Below are positions 41,731 to 53,800 of a stretch of DNA of 64,000 nucleotides, one piece after another; position 1 is the first letter of the stretch, and each line of letters begins with the position of its first letter. A program made the translations under genes and the position numbers. Source of the DNA: Tieghemiomyces parasiticus. Its lineage: Eukaryota; Kickxellomycota; Dimargaritomycetes; Dimargaritales; Dimargaritaceae. The DNA lies in the NCBI GenBank assembly GCA_027575765.1, contig JANBPT010000057.1, forward strand, positions 1 through 64,000, in the 5' to 3' direction. The notes under the pieces are model-generated. The model saw only the letters and a program-made list of their open reading frames with translations. It was not told the origin of the DNA and ran no database searches.

Positions 41731-42091
41731 CCAATGGTGAAACTCTATTCATCTTTTGAAACAGGTGAATGGTAACGCCTTGATAAATACATTGTTTAAA
41801 TAAGAGTATGATACATACAACATTACATTGGGTAGAGAGAAAACGGAAATAATGGTAATGAGGCTTTCAGAAAGAAAAAAATATTTAAAATAATCCCGTA
41901 TGGAGATTGGAGTAGATAGGTGAAAATCCGGAAATGGAGTGAGTATATGGCACAAACTGAACAATTATGGATGGCCGACCGGAAATGAAGGTCGGATGAG
42001 CACCATCAAGCGAGGTAAAGTAGGGGAAGAAAAAAAAGTGAGCGGTCAAAAAGAAAAAAATAGAGGGGGCGCCAATGTACTGTACTCGTTT
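41731..42091. other. Convergent 3' region
   Basis: 360 AT-rich bases between the stops of Mpe1 (plus) and the Myb/SANT-like gene (minus); A-runs at about 41,873-41,885 and 42,050. No gene. Confidence 0.6.
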
Positions 42092-43459
42092 TTAGAGACG
42101 GTGCACCTTGCAGAGAAGGGCAAGACCAGCCCGCAGCTCTTCAGCAGTATCGTCAGCGCGACGCTTTTGCCGCTCGTGGAACTCGGCCGACTCCCGTTGG
42201 GCGGCAAGGGCCGACTCCATACGGGCGCGGATATCGGCGACGACGGACGGGTTAGCAGGGGTGTCCGGGAGTGGAGAGGCACCTGCCATGGTGTGCTCCG
42301 TGATACGCGGGAGACGGCCCACGCAACCCGTACGTTCAGAGCTGATGGGCGGCATCAAACAGTTGATAGTCGCACCGTTGGAAGGAGCGATGGGTTCCAG
42401 CATGGAGCTACGGCGGGAGGACGAGGTCGAGGAAGTGGTCGACGAGGAGGTCGACGGAGCGGTGGGCAGGTAGTGGGCAGAGGGCGAGGTAGTGGTGGTC
42501 GGGACGTTGGCCCTGGTTGCCGGAATATCGAGGGCAGAGAGCGCAGAAGTGGCGGAGAAGCGGTACCGCCGAGGCTCGACCGGGGAGGACGAACCCGGAC
42601 GGGAACCGTAGGGGCGCGGGCCGTGGCCGTGGACGTGTGAGTAGCTAGGGTATGGTAGGCGCGCGTAAGGGGTGGGTTGGCCCAGAGAATACTTGCGCGC
42701 GTAGCCGCCACCGTGGCGGGCGTGGGGCTCGAAAATGTTCGGGAGACTGCCCATAGTACGTCTAGGGTACAAGGTTCGCCGCCCGACTTCGTGTCCGACC
42801 GGACGCGGGGCACCAGTGGGGATAGAGAGGGTGCAAGTCGGCGGGTGAGGCGACTCCGCGCGGTGGGGAGCTTGGCCTGGGGTAGGTTTGGGGCCCTGCA
42901 GGCCTGTATTAGTGGCGGCGTTGGCCATGGCATTGGCGACTGGCGCGGTCTTGGCGTTCTGTTCGTAAACGTGTTCTTTTTCGAGGATCACCTTGAGCAG
43001 GTCGTAAAATTCGAACGATGTGCGGAGGGTAACCTCGGACTGCCGCGTGGATGCGGCGTTGGTGAGGATGCGGTGGTATTTCTTTTTAAGGTCGCGTACC
43101 TGCTGCTTGATTTGAGATACCTCCCAGACCCGGCCACACTTGCGGAGGAGGGTCTGCGAAATAACGCGCCAGTGCTCCTCGTGGTTGGTCATTTGCGGCA
43201 TGTATATGAGAACCTGTTCGAGAAGGGTTTTCTTCTCGGTGAAGTTCCAGTTGGGGCTCCGTGTTGTTCTAGCCTTCTCGGCAGCCGCTTCCGCCTCGGC
43301 CTTGGTTATGACTGTGGAGGATGGACCTGGCGCCGGGACCGCAGCGGCAACGGGGGAGGTGGTGGATTCCTTGGTAGATAAGGCCGACGAGTCGATCGGG
43401 CGGGCGGGCTCCGAGAAAGTATGGGGCGGAGCCATTGCGAGGGCAGTGGCCACGGACAT
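42092..43459 (-). CDS. Myb/SANT-like DNA-binding protein
   Basis: Minus-strand single exon, 455 residues. After an Ala/Pro-rich head, residues of about 70-165 form a Myb/SANT-like (trihelix-type) domain: NWNFTEKKTLLEQVLIYMP, then HWRVISQTLLRKCG, then VSQIKQQVRDLKKKYHRIL with an FEFYDLLKVILEKE extension. A long, low-complexity Pro/Ser/Thr/Tyr-rich middle region follows, with a PTTTTSPS stretch and a 15-residue run of almost only Ser and Thr. A short C-terminal coiled coil starts MESALAAQRESAEFHERQ. Nuclear role and DNA binding are inferred from the domain; no target is known. It might also be a host gene derived from a Harbinger-type transposon partner. A TATA box is 243 bases upstream. Confidence 0.75.
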   Translation of the reverse strand: MSVATALAMAPPHTFSEPARPIDSSALSTKESTTSPVAAAVPAPGPSSTVITKAEAEAAAEKARTTRSPNWNFTEKKTLLEQVLIYMPQMTNHEEHWRVISQTLLRKCGRVWEVSQIKQQVRDLKKKYHRILTNAASTRQSEVTLRTSFEFYDLLKVILEKEHVYEQNAKTAPVANAMANAATNTGLQGPKPTPGQAPHRAESPHPPTCTLSIPTGAPRPVGHEVGRRTLYPRRTMGSLPNIFEPHARHGGGYARKYSLGQPTPYARLPYPSYSHVHGHGPRPYGSRPGSSSPVEPRRYRFSATSALSALDIPATRANVPTTTTSPSAHYLPTAPSTSSSTTSSTSSSRRSSMLEPIAPSNGATINCLMPPISSERTGCVGRLPRITEHTMAGASPLPDTPANPSVVADIRARMESALAAQRESAEFHERQKRRADDTAEELRAGLALLCKVHRL

Positions 43460-43701
43460 GGTGAAAAAGGTATGAGGAGTAAGGATAAAAGGGGGAGCGA
43501 TGAAAGCTGGTTAGACGTGGAAGAAAGTGAGGCTGTATGGGAGAAGTGGCTGCAAAGTAGATGTGGCGCACGGTTCGTAAATAAGTATGCGCAAGGCACG
43601 TAGGGGAAGAGCCGGGGTGAGCAATTGGGAGGGTTTGCGGTGGTGGTGGGTGCTGGCACTGTACAAGTGGTGAATTCATCAGAGGGTAGGACTATGGCGG
43701 G

Positions 43702-43709
43702 TTTATATA
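43702..43709 (-). promoter_or_regulatory. TATA box of the Myb/SANT-like gene
   Basis: TATATAAA on the minus strand, 243 bases upstream of the ATG at 43459, with no other gene between. Confidence 0.4.
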
Positions 43710-46700
43710 ATAGAAGGGTCCTATCTGGAAGGGATGCCATACGACCCAGATCTACCTTCAACCCACCAAGTCCGCTGCGTTCCTTCACTGGTGTCCCCAC
43801 CGTGGTCCCGTCCATAATGGGCGAGGAAAACGAACTGGGGGCTCGGCTAGAGGAGAGGGCCGAGGGAAGGGATAGACGTGGATTGGAGGGGGATGATAGG
43901 AGCTGCGCAGGGTGGGGTCGGCCGCCAAATAATCCTTCGTCATGATGCGGGGGAAAAAAACGCAGCTGCTGCAAATAGAGAGGGCTATCGCCGTCCGCCC
44001 TCCCCTTTACAGTAATTCCCCTAGCCTTATGTGACGTACGGAGGAGGCCTAAGTCCGTTCTCGAGTGTATGACCTCTCCTCGTGAGGTTTAAACGCGGTC
44101 AGGATTATCCTGGCGATAGCCAACGTGCTATCGCAAAGACATTCTACAGCAGACGCTATTCAAACTGGCCCAAGACGATCGTGTCTTCTTTTTCTCAGAT
44201 CCTCGCGTCGCTCGGTCCCACCCGGCTACGTTAGCATCGGCCTGAGAGAGTGAGGCTCCGGGCTTCGTCGCGACCCCGACCACATTAACCCCACGTTTCC
44301 AACTTATGGTCATTGACTAGCAAGTAAGTCCAGCTTGTGAGATTTACGGCTCGGCCGAGGAAGAAATTCTGGGGCCGAAAGCGGTGTTTGGAAGAGGGCA
44401 ATGCGTTGTAACGAAAAAAAAAAAGCTGTATTGGATGGCTCCGGTTTGTCAGCGTCTTGAGACAGGAGTATATGAGTGAAATGTATGGTTGGCCATCTAT
44501 TGGCCCGTAAAACTACACAAGGGGACGGTCCAGTTACTGTACAACGCCACCTCCCAGGACATTTCCCCGTCCTCTGGAAAAAGGCCACGCTGGTCGACTG
44601 CCAACCGTTTAGCGTCCACGTATGGACGCGTCACTGTGATGGTTACAACGCTACCAATTATTTCTTGGCACCTTTCTTGCTGACTTTATAGTGTATACCA
44701 CATGTGCCGGTTAAAGGTTACGCTCAGGTCGAGCTGCCGTCGATAACCACCGGTAATGACCAGAGGAGGGAAATTCTTGGCGAAGCTCGCGTTCGTTAAG
44801 GTTCACTGAATGGTCGCAATACGAACCACCTCCGCCCTGTCCTAGGAGCTGTAAGCGGAGTAATTGGCCCCATATGCACGTAGTCGTGTACAAGCCTGGC
44901 AACCCCGCCTTGCGACTTGCCCTTTCGCATTTCCCACCCACGCCTGGCTATTACCCGTCCTTCCCCCCAATAATCTGCCCTCATTGGTCGTTGGTTATTC
45001 GTAAGCGACACAGCGGCGTTGACAAATGGCGGTGTCGTACCCTCTAGATATCTTCCAGCCACGTCAAGCCTTCTATAGTGAACGGCTTGGCAACTAACCT
45101 CGCCGCCCGCCTCTTTAAAGAGCCGTTGACCAGCCATCTGAATTTACATTTGTGTTTCTACCATCCGTTTTTTTTAGTGCGTACCCTGGCACTGACTATC
45201 CTATGCTCGGGACGAAGACCTCCTCTCCCAGCAATGACGAATGAAAGCGAATGAACAGGTGTAGAATTGGGCGGAAAAGACAGGAATGTTGTTGAAAAGC
45301 TTCGTTGAATTCACAAGTTCGACAAAGGGTTGCTGGGCTGACTTATTTAGGGTCATCGCAGGTGTGTAGGTTGGTCCTGATCTCAAACTTGGCTAGATAA
45401 ATAAATGCCGCCCGTTACCGAACGAAAGGGGATGGGCGAACACGCCAGTAGCACCGGTAAATGATTGACACTGACTGTACAACAAAGTTTCCCAGATTAC
45501 TAATCACTATTAACAGTAATAATTCCAACCCCCCTTATATTTAGACATCCTCTATCCCTCATCCCTTCTAATGCAACGCCGTCACCTATCCTGGCAGCGC
45601 CCCATTGAGCCTTCATGTCGGAAATGGGCCTCTTTCTTCCCTCCACTGTCTCCCGCTTGGTAATCGGTGGCCGAATGCTCTATGGTCAACGATATCGGGC
45701 TACCGCCTCGATAGACGGCCCCTATGTCCCCCTCACTGCCCACTTCCTTCATCTTGTTTCAAGCCCTTTGCTGGCAACATAGCAAGTGACGTTTTACATT
45801 GACCAAAAGTGGCACCCGCTTGATTCACAAACCCAGAATGATCACGCTACTGCATTTGTACGAGCTACCTCACCATCGGACGGCCCTGTCTTCAGTTAGC
45901 CGTTTTCGAATCGAACAGCTCAAGCTGATATAATTCTTGATGTAGATTAAGAACTGCGAAGAGGCAGTGCATGTGGCGGTGCCCCTTCGCCGATCGAGTT
46001 GAGGAATGTGCGGCCATATTGATTAACCAGCGGGATTCGCCACGAGCACCTCAAGCTGCTGCCGAGCCAGGGAAGTATGGCCAGCGAGGAGAGAATCGGA
46101 ATAATGAGATAAGGATCAAGCTGTTCTATTTGTCCGGTATCTCTCAGGGAGCGAGGGTGGGAGGAGCTGAAAGGGGGGTGCATCTTAAAAAAGAGGACCT
46201 CGTTCCTTCATTCCTAATGCGTATAGCCGAGAAATCCAGTTATTCCATGGGTGCAATGATTATCTGCGACTTGCGACTTCCGATAGAATCTCATTCGCTA
46301 CTACCGATCATTTTGAGATGGGTGGCGCAGGTGGTAAACTTAGAGGCTGGTCCGAGTTATTACAGGATCGGTTAAACCTGGCCATGCAAGCAAGAAACCA
46401 GCGATCCGTCGCGGTAAAAGCGGTTTAATAAGACCCTCAAGACACTCCGAGCAAGTGCGTAAGGAATGGAAGGCGAGCAACCGTAAACTGCCAACTGGTG
46501 AGGGTATTGAGGCGAATTTTGCGGGCTCGGTGTGCTCCAAACGTGCTGACGGTACAAAAAAACGACATTAACGTCACAAGGATGGTGAGTGGGTCGCGTA
46601 CCCGGAGATACCACAACCTTGATGCTTTATCTGATTTATTACTAGCTAACTAAAAAAAATGTCAAATGAACACCCAACACGAACCCGGCCTCACCGAATA

Positions 46701-48601
46701 CGTCTAAATTTCGCTGTTGTGGCAGCTTGGCGCCCGCTCGGTTGTCATCGGTATTTGAAGTAGGATAGGAGTTTTAGAGCTCGGTAACCGGACATTCATA
46801 CAGTAAAAGTTAAATCGATGAGCAAGTCCTAGCGATCCTCGGCCATAGCCGGTATGGATGGCCGATCACTAAAGCGTGCACTGGACGCGACCTCAACAGC
46901 CGAGTTGCTCTGGCTAATCGGACCGTGAATCCCCGATGAACCCTATTCCTATTCTCTACTCCCCTATATCCTTATCAGGAAATTTTCAGTCGCTCAATGC
47001 TTGGAACAGCGGGTAGTTACGCATGCTGAGGAGGCGTGGATAAATAAGTGAAGTTAATCATGGAATAACTTCTCCCTCCAGCTTATCCCCTCATGACCAC
47101 CACTACGGCATGACAAACGGACATGATTTCTCTCGGTGACCGCTAATTTTAATAGATATCAAAAGCCCCCCTTCTCCATAATTCCAACGGCCGGCCTCCT
47201 CATCAAGGCCATTAGTCATTTCCTTCACTAACGTAACACCGTGAGGTGTTCGTCCTGTTGAGCACCTCGGTCGACCAGCGATCTGCTTAAAGCAACCTGC
47301 GTATTGGCTGACTAGAAAAGAGGCCAGACGTGACAGTGAGTATCCGTAAGAAAATGAGTGAGAGTATAGCAGAATTTCGACAGATGAATATACTAAAGAG
47401 TTACGGTAAATACTATCTAGGAGATCAAACAGGAAGCAGTACACAAGGTCGCCCCATGTATAGCAAGTGCTAACGTCCCACCGCCATCCTCCCGCCGGCT
47501 TATTCGTCAGCAGGTCCACTACGAACTGTTTTAGCCTTAACTTGAATAGGTGCCATCAGAATTGAGGTATGACGCTCTGCGTTCTCCCTTTCTCCTACCT
47601 CTAGCGGCGGGTCACGCCGGCGGGATTGACCAGGTGATAGTTGAAATGACACATGCCCAACCCCTCCATCTTTGCCAAGGTAAGTGGACACAGCAGACTT
47701 AATCATCGGATCTAATCTCTGATATGAACAGCGCGATAGTAAAATATGTAAACGGTGAAGGATAATCTGGTAAGCCATCATCGACCTGCGCCTGTTCTAA
47801 AAACCCTGCCAAATGGTAAGACGTATTCTTGACAGCCCACGCGTCAGGTGATCCACCGACTCATATGCCACAGCCCAATAGTAAATGCGAGAGGGTGTGT
47901 TCTATCGATCGAGCAGCGGTAAGATTCGGTCTTGTCCACCTGGCCCGGCGCAAGAGGCGTCCCCCGGATAGAATAATAGTAGGGATAGGCAGCCCCAGCC
48001 CAGCCACTGTGTAACCCAAAGCCTTAGAGTGCAAGCCATCAAGTCTACACCGAATACCTACCCCTCTGCATATGCGACGCTCTTAAGGCATTTTTTTTAA
48101 AAAAAAGAACTGAAGCGGAAGGTATGTCCTGTGTACTGATATGTTGTTTAGGTTGTACAGTTTTGCACATTGACACAAACAAAACTGCCCGATTCCCTCT
48201 ATGGCGTATTTATCCTGGGTATTTTGGCGTCACAGCTGAAACGCCCCCGAATCGACCACAATTCTATGCGCGCTAGGTGATGGGGCTAATGGCTACGGCG
48301 CGGCAATTCGAAAAGGGTGTTCACGATGGCACCACACCATTTACACACTTAGATAGCCACCAATGTGCAAGGTGAGTCGCGGTGGTAACATAGGTGAGCG
48401 TTTATGTAGGGTCTAGCGGCCCTGCTCCCATAATCTTAGCCGGAGCGTATCGCCTGCCGGTCACACTGCTAGCCAACATGTGCACTCTCCTCTTCAAGCA
48501 AATGCGCAAGTAGTGGTAATTCCTACCTGCTGGTCACACCGGGCGTACCAAAGTCAGGACAGTCCTTTGGTCAAGTTTTTTATCTTAGTCCTGTCACACC
48601 A

Positions 48602-48609
48602 TTTAAAAG
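48602..48609 (+). promoter_or_regulatory. TATA-like element of the fungalysin gene
   Basis: TTTAAAAG lies 205 bases upstream of the preferred start at 48814, in the same distance range as at the other secreted-protein genes. Confidence 0.35.
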
Positions 48610-48813
48610 GCGACGTTCGCCTTGAAGGAAAACCCTGTTACCAACCCGCCACTTCGTCATTTGCCAATTTTAGGGTTTGCTTATTCCTAATGGCTAATGA
48701 GTTTGAATCCACACCTTAACCTCCTAACGTTTTTGGTTCTAGCCTATAATCCGGATTCGTCTCAAATTGACTCTCCCCGAGCCATTCCTCTCCACATCTG
48801 GCCAGCAAGTCCC

Positions 48814-50820
48814 ATGATGAAGTCAGTCAATTGTATTTTGGTTATAATCTTAGCCCTGACCTTGGCCGGTTCCACTCCCGCCCGGTCTCACGCTCTAACG
48901 GTGGAGAGTTTCGGCCCCAGCCTATTGGAGCGTACGTTCCAGGTGGTAGCACCCACCGGCCACGGCACCAAATTGCGGCCACGCAACAGCCGCCGGCCGG
49001 ATTCGGCCGTCCCCCACGCCCACTTGGCGACCCGAAGCCTGGCTTCGGGTGTGGACCACGCCACCACATTCGCCAAAGAAACGTTCAACCTGACCGACAG
49101 CGACTATTACATGTCCTCGAGTGTCGAGTCGGATTTTGGGATGACCCACGTCTACCTCAACCAATTGGTTCACGGATTCCCCGTACAGAATGGCGTCATG
49201 AATATTAATGTGGATCGAGAAGGCCGAGTCCTTTCTTACGGTAGCACATTCGTTCCGTCTAAAGATACGCTGGGAGCGCACCCAGTATCGGTCTTGGTAA
49301 AACGCGACAATGAGGGATCCGTCACACTGTCCCCTGTCCAGGCTTTGCTAATTCTCGCGCGTACCTTGGGTTACAATGTTACTGATACAGCCCACGTTAC
49401 CGCGGAACCCACCCGGCAGCTCGATACTGATTTCCCAGCGTTTACAATTACCTCCGATGACCTTGGGTTCAGTATAGACTACGAGATCCAAGTGACCCCT
49501 TCCTTTCTAATCACTGACGCCGAGGGACTTGAGGCCGGATACGCCGTGCAGTTCCGAGACGCCACCCTGTGGTTAGAGGCCTTTGTGGCGTTGGCCTCCG
49601 CCGAGGTTACCTCGCTGGTGCACTGGTCTGCCGACGCCACCTACCGAGTGTTCCCCTTGGGCACCGTTAGCGAGATTGAAGGCCCGCGGCAACTAGTCAT
49701 CGACCCGGAAGACAAACAGGCTTCCCCGGAGGGCTGGGTAGGCCACCTGGGTACGACCTCGGGCAACAACGTTCACGCCCAGGAGAACTGGACGGGCCGG
49801 CCTGCGTGGAAGGCCAACTACCGTCCCCACGTGACCAATGCCACCACCGGATTTGATTTCCCGCTTGACATGTCTATCGCCAATGCGGCGGCCGCCGTGG
49901 ACTCGAAGGCTCACATTGATGCGACCATTACCAATCTGTTTTACTGGTGCAACTGGGCTCACGATCTGTTCTACCACTATGGCTTCACGGAGGCCGCCGG
50001 TAATTTCCAGGATCACAACTTTGGCCGCGGTGGGGACGAAAACGATGCCGTGGTGGCTTTCGCCCAGACCGGGTCGGGTCGTAACAGTGCCGTATTTGTT
50101 ACCCCGCCTGACGGCCGGCAACCAGTGATGCGCATGTACCTTTGGGATCGGAGCATGCCGGTCCGTGATGGCGCCCTGACCAGCGACATTATCATACACG
50201 AATACACCCACGGGGTATCCACCAGGTTAACTGGCGGCCGCAAGAACGTGGGTTGTTTAGGATGGGACGAGGCCGCGGCCATGAGCGAAGGCTGGGGAGA
50301 CTTCTTTGCCGTTATATTACACCTAAACGCGACAGCTACCCGCACCACCGCGGTAGCTATCGGAGCCTACGTGACGCCCGGAGGCCACGGACTGCGCCCT
50401 TACCCCTACACCACCAACCTCGCGGTCAACCCGGCCACCTATGCAGACGTGTACCGTCCCAATACGCCTTTCCAAGGCAGTCACGAGAACGGTATGATTT
50501 GGGCGGCCGCCCTGTTCGAAGTATACTGGAACCTGGTCGATAAGTTAGGGTTCGATCCAGACTGGACCTCGGCACGTACAAATCGTGGCAATTCCCTGGC
50601 TGCTCTCCTGGTCGTCACCGGGATGAAATTGCAACCCTGTTACCCGAATTTCGTCCAGGCTCGCGATGCCATCCTCCAGGCGGACGCTGTCATTACCCAC
50701 GGCGAACACCGCTGTGAGATTTGGCAGGGGTTTGCTAAACGTGGGCTTGGGTGGCAGGCTCAGGCGGTCAAGCGGAGTAAACGAACCGCTGACTTTACCC
50801 TACCACCCGAGTGTGTCTGA
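48814..50820 (+). CDS. Secreted fungalysin-type metalloprotease (M36)
   Basis: Single exon, 668 residues from the ATG at 48814. This start gives a clean signal peptide (MMKSVNCILVIILALTLAGS); the in-frame ATG at 48697 would add a 39-residue leader that hides it. The N-terminal inhibitory propeptide spans about 30-250, with the FTP motif region around YLNQLVHGFPVQNGVMNINVD. The catalytic domain has NLFYWCNWAHDLFYHYGFTEAAGNFQ, a zinc site HEYTH at 462-466, and the third ligand Glu492 in MSEGWGDF, 30 residues after the first His as in fungalysins. The GWDEAAAMSEGW loop and the ENGMIWAAALFEVYW block are also family features. It digests proteins outside the cell, and in parasitic fungi M36 enzymes often act on host tissue. 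It is the only gene in a 13.7 kb gene-sparse block. No truncation is seen. Confidence 0.95.
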   Translation: MMKSVNCILVIILALTLAGSTPARSHALTVESFGPSLLERTFQVVAPTGHGTKLRPRNSRRPDSAVPHAHLATRSLASGVDHATTFAKETFNLTDSDYYMSSSVESDFGMTHVYLNQLVHGFPVQNGVMNINVDREGRVLSYGSTFVPSKDTLGAHPVSVLVKRDNEGSVTLSPVQALLILARTLGYNVTDTAHVTAEPTRQLDTDFPAFTITSDDLGFSIDYEIQVTPSFLITDAEGLEAGYAVQFRDATLWLEAFVALASAEVTSLVHWSADATYRVFPLGTVSEIEGPRQLVIDPEDKQASPEGWVGHLGTTSGNNVHAQENWTGRPAWKANYRPHVTNATTGFDFPLDMSIANAAAAVDSKAHIDATITNLFYWCNWAHDLFYHYGFTEAAGNFQDHNFGRGGDENDAVVAFAQTGSGRNSAVFVTPPDGRQPVMRMYLWDRSMPVRDGALTSDIIIHEYTHGVSTRLTGGRKNVGCLGWDEAAAMSEGWGDFFAVILHLNATATRTTAVAIGAYVTPGGHGLRPYPYTTNLAVNPATYADVYRPNTPFQGSHENGMIWAAALFEVYWNLVDKLGFDPDWTSARTNRGNSLAALLVVTGMKLQPCYPNFVQARDAILQADAVITHGEHRCEIWQGFAKRGLGWQAQAVKRSKRTADFTLPPECV

Positions 50821-53800
50821 TGGGGCATAGTATCGCCATCCCTTATGGCACCGTGTAGTTTGTAATCTAATTGGTCCCTAGTCCCGCGGCGGGTACTTCG
50901 GTGTCCTTGTTTGCCTTACTCGGTCATTTCCAGGGCTTAGTTCTAATCAGTGTATCTACCTAACCGTCTTGTATTTCTAGTTATTTTAGCACCTCCAATT
51001 TATCGGGCGATATAGTTAACAAAGTCAGTCGTCGTCATCTTGAAGGGGTGGCTCTGGCAGTTAAGAGTTGGGGAGAGAAAATTCTTTTTGATGAGCACAG
51101 TACACTCGTTATTTAGGGAAAACAAGCTCGGTTCAGCATGCCCGAATACTACACCCGCACCCGAATTGGATGGTACATATGAATAACGCTACAAACGACT
51201 ATAATTTCCAAAGGGTGCGGTCAAGGCCTATCCAGCCATTCTAGCACCTCACCTGTTTCAACTCCCACAGTACTCTAGACCAACAGCTCATGCTCAGCAC
51301 ACACAGCTTACGCCAACTATAGTGAGCGCAATTCCCCTAACCATGACCACCCTCTTTTCCGCCCCTATCCTTCCAGGAACCTAAAATTAGTCCTAATCTC
51401 TGCGAAATAGAGAACATTGTTTACTCGACCCGATCGTTCATCAAGTATCTAGGGCCTAGACCTATCCTTAACTTTCTACTTTGGCTATCCAACTACGCGG
51501 TTGGCAACTTTCTAAACCGGTAGTCGTGGCTGGATAATCCCAACAGTTCTTTTTTTGGCTGACAGCGGATTATTATCTAGGGAATCCGATACATCTCGGA
51601 TGATGGGTCCTCTTGCTACTACCAGCACATTCATTATCAATTAGAAGGTTGTCCCAAATCAAGCGTGGGTGGTGAGGTAAGGAAAGATGTGGTGGGAAAA
51701 ATTTCGCGTTTAGGACTATAGGTATCACTTTTGATTACCTTCCCCAGGAGGATCTAAGTCAGTCATGCCCACCTGCGTCTTCTCGTTAATGAGCGACCGC
51801 TCATGCCATTGACCATAGAAAAAAAAAACAGCAGTTGGAAAATAGGCCCAAGTGGACTCCATCCAGTTGCCCTTACCGCCAGACCTTGTTTGCGGATTAG
51901 CGCAGCAGACCAGTGTGAATATATCCATTGCTGGGTCAGAAGGCCCGCCCGCTCAAATTGGTGAGGTACATCGCTCTAAGCGTCGTACCAGAAATGATAC
52001 TATACCTCATAATTACCACACTTCCTTCTCGCCTCTATGAAACATGTCCACAGGTCCGCCTGGCCCACACTGTCATGCACCCTCAATTTCCACTTTGCTT
52101 GCCGGGTACGTCTTGCACCTTCCAGGCTCCTTTTATTGTTCTCCTTACAGCCTTCCGACTCCCGTTCCTATTGGGCCCTCATCCCACCCTCATGACTCAC
52201 CTCATATTGTCTCTCTTCATGTTCCTGCCTATGTCTTTCATCTGATACCACCTTGCATTGCCCAACTGACCTCACTCACCCTCACTCGCCTTGTCTAAGT
52301 CCCCATACTCTCTAGGACCAGGCCTATGGACATGGGATATATTGGCGCCAATAGGACTTATCCTGAATAATCTATCACCATTTACGCCCAAACAGTCACT
52401 CTATTGTGTTCGCCTTTCCTTAATTCCAACAAGAACCCGGCCCTCAAGATAGCACTTACCATATTGAAAATTACGTGACAAATAGCTCCAAGAACCATCG
52501 AGTACCGGGCGAGATATCCACTCCAAAATATCTACATAATGCACTCCAAAGGTGCCCTAAGTGCCTACAGCTGCCCCAATCTAGTCTATTTTTGTATGCG
52601 TCGGCAAAATGAGGCCAGTTTCTAAATAGGCTTGGTCATGGGCCTTACTGGAAAGATGTCAAGGTCCGTTCAGTAGACACCAGTCCGCTTACGAGTACCC
52701 TAAAAGGAGCCCGGTGCTACCATTTTCGAGCGTGTATGGGGCCAGTAATTCAGAAACAGAGATCTTTGCTGGTTGAATGAACGAGCAGGCCAGAGAAAGC
52801 CAAAGCGAAATAATTGGGTGTGTAGCAGTGAGAAATCCGGATACTGGGGAGTATGGGAGTTATCTTTAGTATTGACGCTGGGGATCGTCGGTTTCAGGTA
52901 TGCTAGCGCAGGACTGGCGCTCGGTAGCTCGGATTACCGGTCGGACATTGGGACGTTTGGACTATGAATCCGGATTAGGTCGCAGACCGAGAACACACTT
53001 GGGCAAGATGGGCCGGCTGCATTCCTTATCCACAACCATAGATTATTTAGCGAGCCGCCTTACACCTCTCCTGTACCGAATTCCTTCAGGTTACTCTTCA
53101 TGATTTAGTAGGACTGCACCGTAGCACAATCATGTTCGTACCTGGGCAGGCTTTGACATGGAATTACAGCATCATTTCGCTTTGCTTTACTTAAACGACA
53201 GAGTCGGGCACTACTAGAGTGATATTTCATTCGGTCTGGCAGACCATCCCAAGGCCAATCAAGAACCTATGCCACCTAATGCCAGGTTGGTGTCATTCTT
53301 ACCCCTCTTTATATACCAGCGTATCTGAATCATCCTACATTTAGATGGGGTAACAGTAACCTTACACTATCAAGTTGACATTACATTAGTCCAGTCGTTG
53401 CTGAACCCTGTGCGCTACAATTGTACAATAGCATTCGTATGCTAAGCCGGTTGACCTCATTGACGATGGTGGGTGTTATCTAATATACTGAGCCAGATTG
53501 GACAGGCCTTACTGAGGAAGTCAGTAAGGATAATTTCACGCAAAGCAGAGGAGGAGGTGAAGGGGCAGTAGATTGCCAAACGGCTAATTGTGCTATTCCC
53601 CTATCCAACTCATGATAGACTGCGTGAGGTGCGTGTTTCCACATTGAATCGACAGGGAAGCGACTTAATTGTCAAAAGGCTAGCGGCCCTACTGTTTTTC
53701 CAGTGGCTAAATCCACATCGGCTGTTGGCCTCCCGAACCTCGCCAGAAATGCCGAGGTCATACCCCGTCTTCATCCCTAGGCCTCAACCCCCGTTTGCAG

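Larger units (their letters stand above)
43460..48813. other. Gene-sparse block, left of the fungalysin gene (5.4 kb)
   Basis: No gene is recognised in 5.4 kb, against one gene per 2-3 kb elsewhere. Composition is closer to equal AT and GC than in the gene-rich parts. Chance frames at 45971-46375 and 47103-47781 lack good context and coding bias. Several donor-like GTAAGT and GGTAAG sites lie at 47,680-48,370, without reading frames around them. It holds the TATA boxes of the Myb/SANT-like gene (43702-43709) and the fungalysin gene (48602-48609). Confidence 0.5.

Noticed and set aside
45971..46375. 134-codon plus-strand frame in the gene-sparse block
   Set aside because: Weak start context, mixed codon use unlike the confident genes, and no motif; probably chance.
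47103..47781. Two adjacent minus-strand frames that might be exons of one gene
   Set aside because: They overlap in different frames without a usable intron between them, and neither has coding bias or homology I recognise.
48697..48813. Upstream in-frame ATG for the fungalysin gene
   Set aside because: It would add 39 residues before a clear signal peptide; the ATG pair at 48814-48819 gives the proper secreted start.
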